Shown here: positions 23,571-25,303 of the stretch, piece by piece | Position numbering within the stretch: position 1 is the stretch's first letter | How the letters are laid out: each line of letters begins with the position of its first letter | Source of the DNA: an uncultured Oscillospiraceae bacterium | GTDB taxonomy: Bacteria; Bacillota; Clostridia; Oscillospirales; Ruminococcaceae | Direction of reading: 5' to 3' | DNA length: 25,303 nucleotides | Assembly (NCBI GenBank): GCA_934481355.1 | Contig: CAKSPH010000034.1 | Coordinates: 1 to 25,303 of the forward strand | Notes under the pieces: model-generated | Told to the model about the DNA's origin: nothing | The model's database searches: none | What the model saw: only the letters and a program-made list of their open reading frames with translations | Position numbers and translations under genes: made by a program

Positions 23571-25096
23571 TGTTCAGCCAGATAAACGGAGCAGGTCTTT
23601 TCGGACTGAATGCGTTCATGGTTACGGTTCAGGCGAGCAGCTCTCCGGGGCAGCCCAGCTTCGACATCGTAGGAATGCCCGACATCGCGGTTCAGGAAAG
23701 CAAGGCGCGTATCCGTGCGGTTCTCGGTCAGCTTGAAATGAAGCTGCTCAACGGCAGGATAACGATAAATCTCGCACCGGCGAGCGTGAAGAAGATAGGC
23801 TCCATGTTTGACCTGCCGATGATAGTTTCGCTGATGAAGCTGGGAGGGGTCATATCCGCAGACCTTAAAGACAGCGTTTTCATCGGTGAGCTTTCCCTTG
23901 ACGGAGGGCTTGCGCCGGTCAACGGCGCGCTCTCGATGGTGCTCACAGCGGCGAAAAGCGGAATGAAGCGCGTGTTCCTGCCGAAAGCCAACGCCAAGGA
24001 GGCCTCCGTTGCGGACGGGATAGAGGTCTACGGCGCCGAGCACGTCACGCAGATAATCGAATTTCTGAAGCACGGCACAGGGCTTTCTCCGGAGGAAAAA
24101 TACATACCGAAACGCCGCGCCGCCGGTCATCTCCCGGATTTCGCGGACGTGATGGGTCAGTCGCAGGCAAAGACGGCTATCGAAGTCGCGGCGGCGGGCT
24201 CTCACAATCTGCTCATGCTGGGACCTCCCGGCTCCGGAAAGTCCATGCTGGCAAAGCGGATTCCCTCAATCCTGCCGGAGATAACATTTGCCGAGAGCAT
24301 TGAAACCACCCAGATATACTCCGTTGCCGGGGAAATAAACCCCGCAGAGCCCCTCATAACCGAGCGCCCGTTCCGCGCGGTGAGCCACACCGCCTCCGCG
24401 GTGGGACTGGTCGGCGGAGGAAGCATTCCGCGCCCGGGCGAGATAAGCCTTGCGCACAACGGCGTGCTGTTCCTGGACGAGCTCCCGGAGTTTGACCGCA
24501 GGGTGCTGGAGGCGCTCCGGCAGCCGCTTGAAAACGGTGACATCGTCATCTCCCGCGCCAGCGGCTCGGTGAACTACCCATGCGACGTAATGCTGGTCGC
24601 TGCAATGAATCCCTGCCCCTGCGGGAATTTCGGCAGTCCCGTGAAGAAATGCACCTGCACCCCGCAGAAGGTCACGGCGTACCTCAACAGGATCTCCCAG
24701 CCTGTTCTTGACAGGATCGATATTCAGGTCGAGGTGAAGCCGGTGGAATACTCCGACCTCAGCCGCCGCGTCCCGCAGGAAAGCTCCGCCGCGATAGCCG
24801 AAAGAGTACAGAAAGCCGTGGAGATACAGAAAAAGCGCTTCGCCGGCACCTCCATCAAGAGCAACAGCGGCATTACCTCAGATATCATCGGGGAGGTGTG
24901 CAGGCTCACCCCGGATGCGGAGGAAATGCTGAAATCAGCCTTTGACCGGCTGGGGCTTTCCGCGCGTGCATACGACCGTATCCTCAAAGTGGCGCGTACC
25001 TGCGCAGACCTCGCGGGAAGCGGGGAAATACAGAAGCCGCACATCGCGCAGGCGATAAGCTTCCGCAGCCTTGACCGGAAGTACTGGAACAGATAA
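23570..25096 (+). CDS. comM: YifB/ComM-family AAA+ ATPase (Mg-chelatase-like)
   Basis: A 508-residue protein of normal length. Residues 1-170 form the N-terminal ribosomal-S5/Lon-like fold (FDIVGMPDIAVQESKARIRA, LAPASVKKIGSMFDLPM). The AAA+ Mg-chelatase domain has Walker A GPPGSGKS at 218-225 and Walker B GVLFLDELPEF at 298-308. A cysteine group NPCPCGNFGSPVKKCTC (347-363) may bind zinc, and the C-terminal helical lid ends in LSARAYDRILKVARTCADLAG. In Vibrio and Haemophilus, ComM is a hexameric branch-migration helicase used to integrate taken-up DNA; in other bacteria the role is unproven. It is coupled to the upstream GNAT gene, an unexpected partner. No classic T-run terminator follows; a GC-rich hairpin (25125-25163) leads into a tandem repeat. 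Confidence 0.95.
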   Translation: MFSQINGAGLFGLNAFMVTVQASSSPGQPSFDIVGMPDIAVQESKARIRAVLGQLEMKLLNGRITINLAPASVKKIGSMFDLPMIVSLMKLGGVISADLKDSVFIGELSLDGGLAPVNGALSMVLTAAKSGMKRVFLPKANAKEASVADGIEVYGAEHVTQIIEFLKHGTGLSPEEKYIPKRRAAGHLPDFADVMGQSQAKTAIEVAAAGSHNLLMLGPPGSGKSMLAKRIPSILPEITFAESIETTQIYSVAGEINPAEPLITERPFRAVSHTASAVGLVGGGSIPRPGEISLAHNGVLFLDELPEFDRRVLEALRQPLENGDIVISRASGSVNYPCDVMLVAAMNPCPCGNFGSPVKKCTCTPQKVTAYLNRISQPVLDRIDIQVEVKPVEYSDLSRRVPQESSAAIAERVQKAVEIQKKRFAGTSIKSNSGITSDIIGEVCRLTPDAEEMLKSAFDRLGLSARAYDRILKVARTCADLAGSGEIQKPHIAQAISFRSLDRKYWNR

Positions 25097-25124
25097 GGAA
25101 TGAAACCGTTGTAAAAAGGTCACA

Positions 25125-25163
25125 GGGCGACGGCTGCGCCAGCGTAAGGCGGAGCCGTCGCCC
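25125..25163. repeat. 16-bp GC-rich hairpin leading into the tandem repeat
   Basis: GGGCGACGGCTGCGCC (25125-25140) pairs with the end of the first tandem unit (25148-25163) with one mismatch around the loop AGCGTAA. It is effectively an inverted copy of part of the repeat unit and could stop or stabilise the comM message, but has no T run. Confidence 0.7.
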
Positions 25164-25303
25164 AGCGTAAGGCGGAGCCGTCGCTCAGCGTAAGGCGGAG
25201 CCGTCGCCCAGCGTAAGGCGGAGCCGTCGCCCAGCGTAAGGCGGAGCCGTCGCTCAGCGTAAGGCGGAGCCGTCGCCCAGCGTAAGGCGGAGCCGTCGCT
25301 CAG
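25141..25303. repeat. 23-bp tandem repeat, at least seven units, running off the right edge
   Basis: Units begin at 25141, 25164, 25187, 25210, 25233, 25256 and 25279, each AGCGTAAGGCGGAGCCGTCG followed by CCC or CTC. The only variation is that C/T position, in the order C, T, C, C, T, C, T. Being 23 bp, the unit shifts frame each time; on plus the TAA in each unit closes all frames, so it is not coding there. No spacers are present, so it is not a CRISPR. Confidence 0.95.

Noticed and set aside
24935..25303. Open frame on minus through the tandem repeat and into the end of comM
   Set aside because: At least one minus frame has no stop across the repeat, but this comes from the unit's composition; the frame is antisense to comM and shows no known domain.
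25141..25303. CRISPR array
   Set aside because: Units are directly joined with no variable spacers.

Overview
The window comes from a chromosome of a Gram-positive, low-to-mid GC Clostridia, most likely an Oscillospirales/Ruminococcaceae-type gut anaerobe. Four things point there: a complete spoIIIAA-AH operon, a ribosomal protein L27 with the Firmicutes N-terminal extension beside its protease gene prp, a giant 2-hydroxyacyl-CoA dehydratase activase-type protein, and GC-rich codon use with AT-rich promoters. The genus is a guess. I see no rRNA, tRNA, CRISPR, phage genes or transposase.

Layout. Bases 1-2814 (minus strand) hold obg, a degenerate methyltransferase-like gene, mrnC and the start of a YitT-family membrane protein, packed as an operon. 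Bases 2890-4005 (minus) are the ribosomal unit: a consensus promoter, an L21-type leader RNA, rplU, prp and rpmA, closed by a strong terminator. Bases 4079-4952 (plus) carry an AraC-type HTH/GGDEF fusion behind an extended -10 promoter with a perfect palindrome at its start site. It converges on a SulP anion transporter (4992-6653, minus). Bases 6654-7049 hold divergent promoters and a 172-bp fold-back (MITE-like) element sitting at the predicted start site of trmL. TrmL, a DegV protein and a zinc-ribbon protein follow on plus.

Bases 9075-13692 (minus) are the eight-gene spoIIIA operon, with a sigma-E-like -10 upstream. Also on minus are a GT4 glycosyltransferase, the helicase PcrA, an SPFH/prohibitin-like membrane protein and a 1430-residue activase-type iron-sulfur protein (to 22622). 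Bases 22623-23063 hold the activase promoter with an inverted repeat at its start site, a second fold-back element (171 bp, TTAG target duplications), a solo copy of the first element's end, and the promoter for a GNAT acetyltransferase-comM pair. The window ends in a 23-bp tandem repeat that runs off the edge.

Functional links: Prp is expected to trim L27 and is encoded between rplU and rpmA. SpoIIIAA-AH form the mother-cell half of the sporulation channel. Obg, MrnC, L21, L27 and TrmL all act on ribosome or tRNA maturation. The least explained parts are the two fold-back elements with their solo ends, the giant activase without a separate partner dehydratase, the AraC-GGDEF fusion and the terminal tandem repeat.
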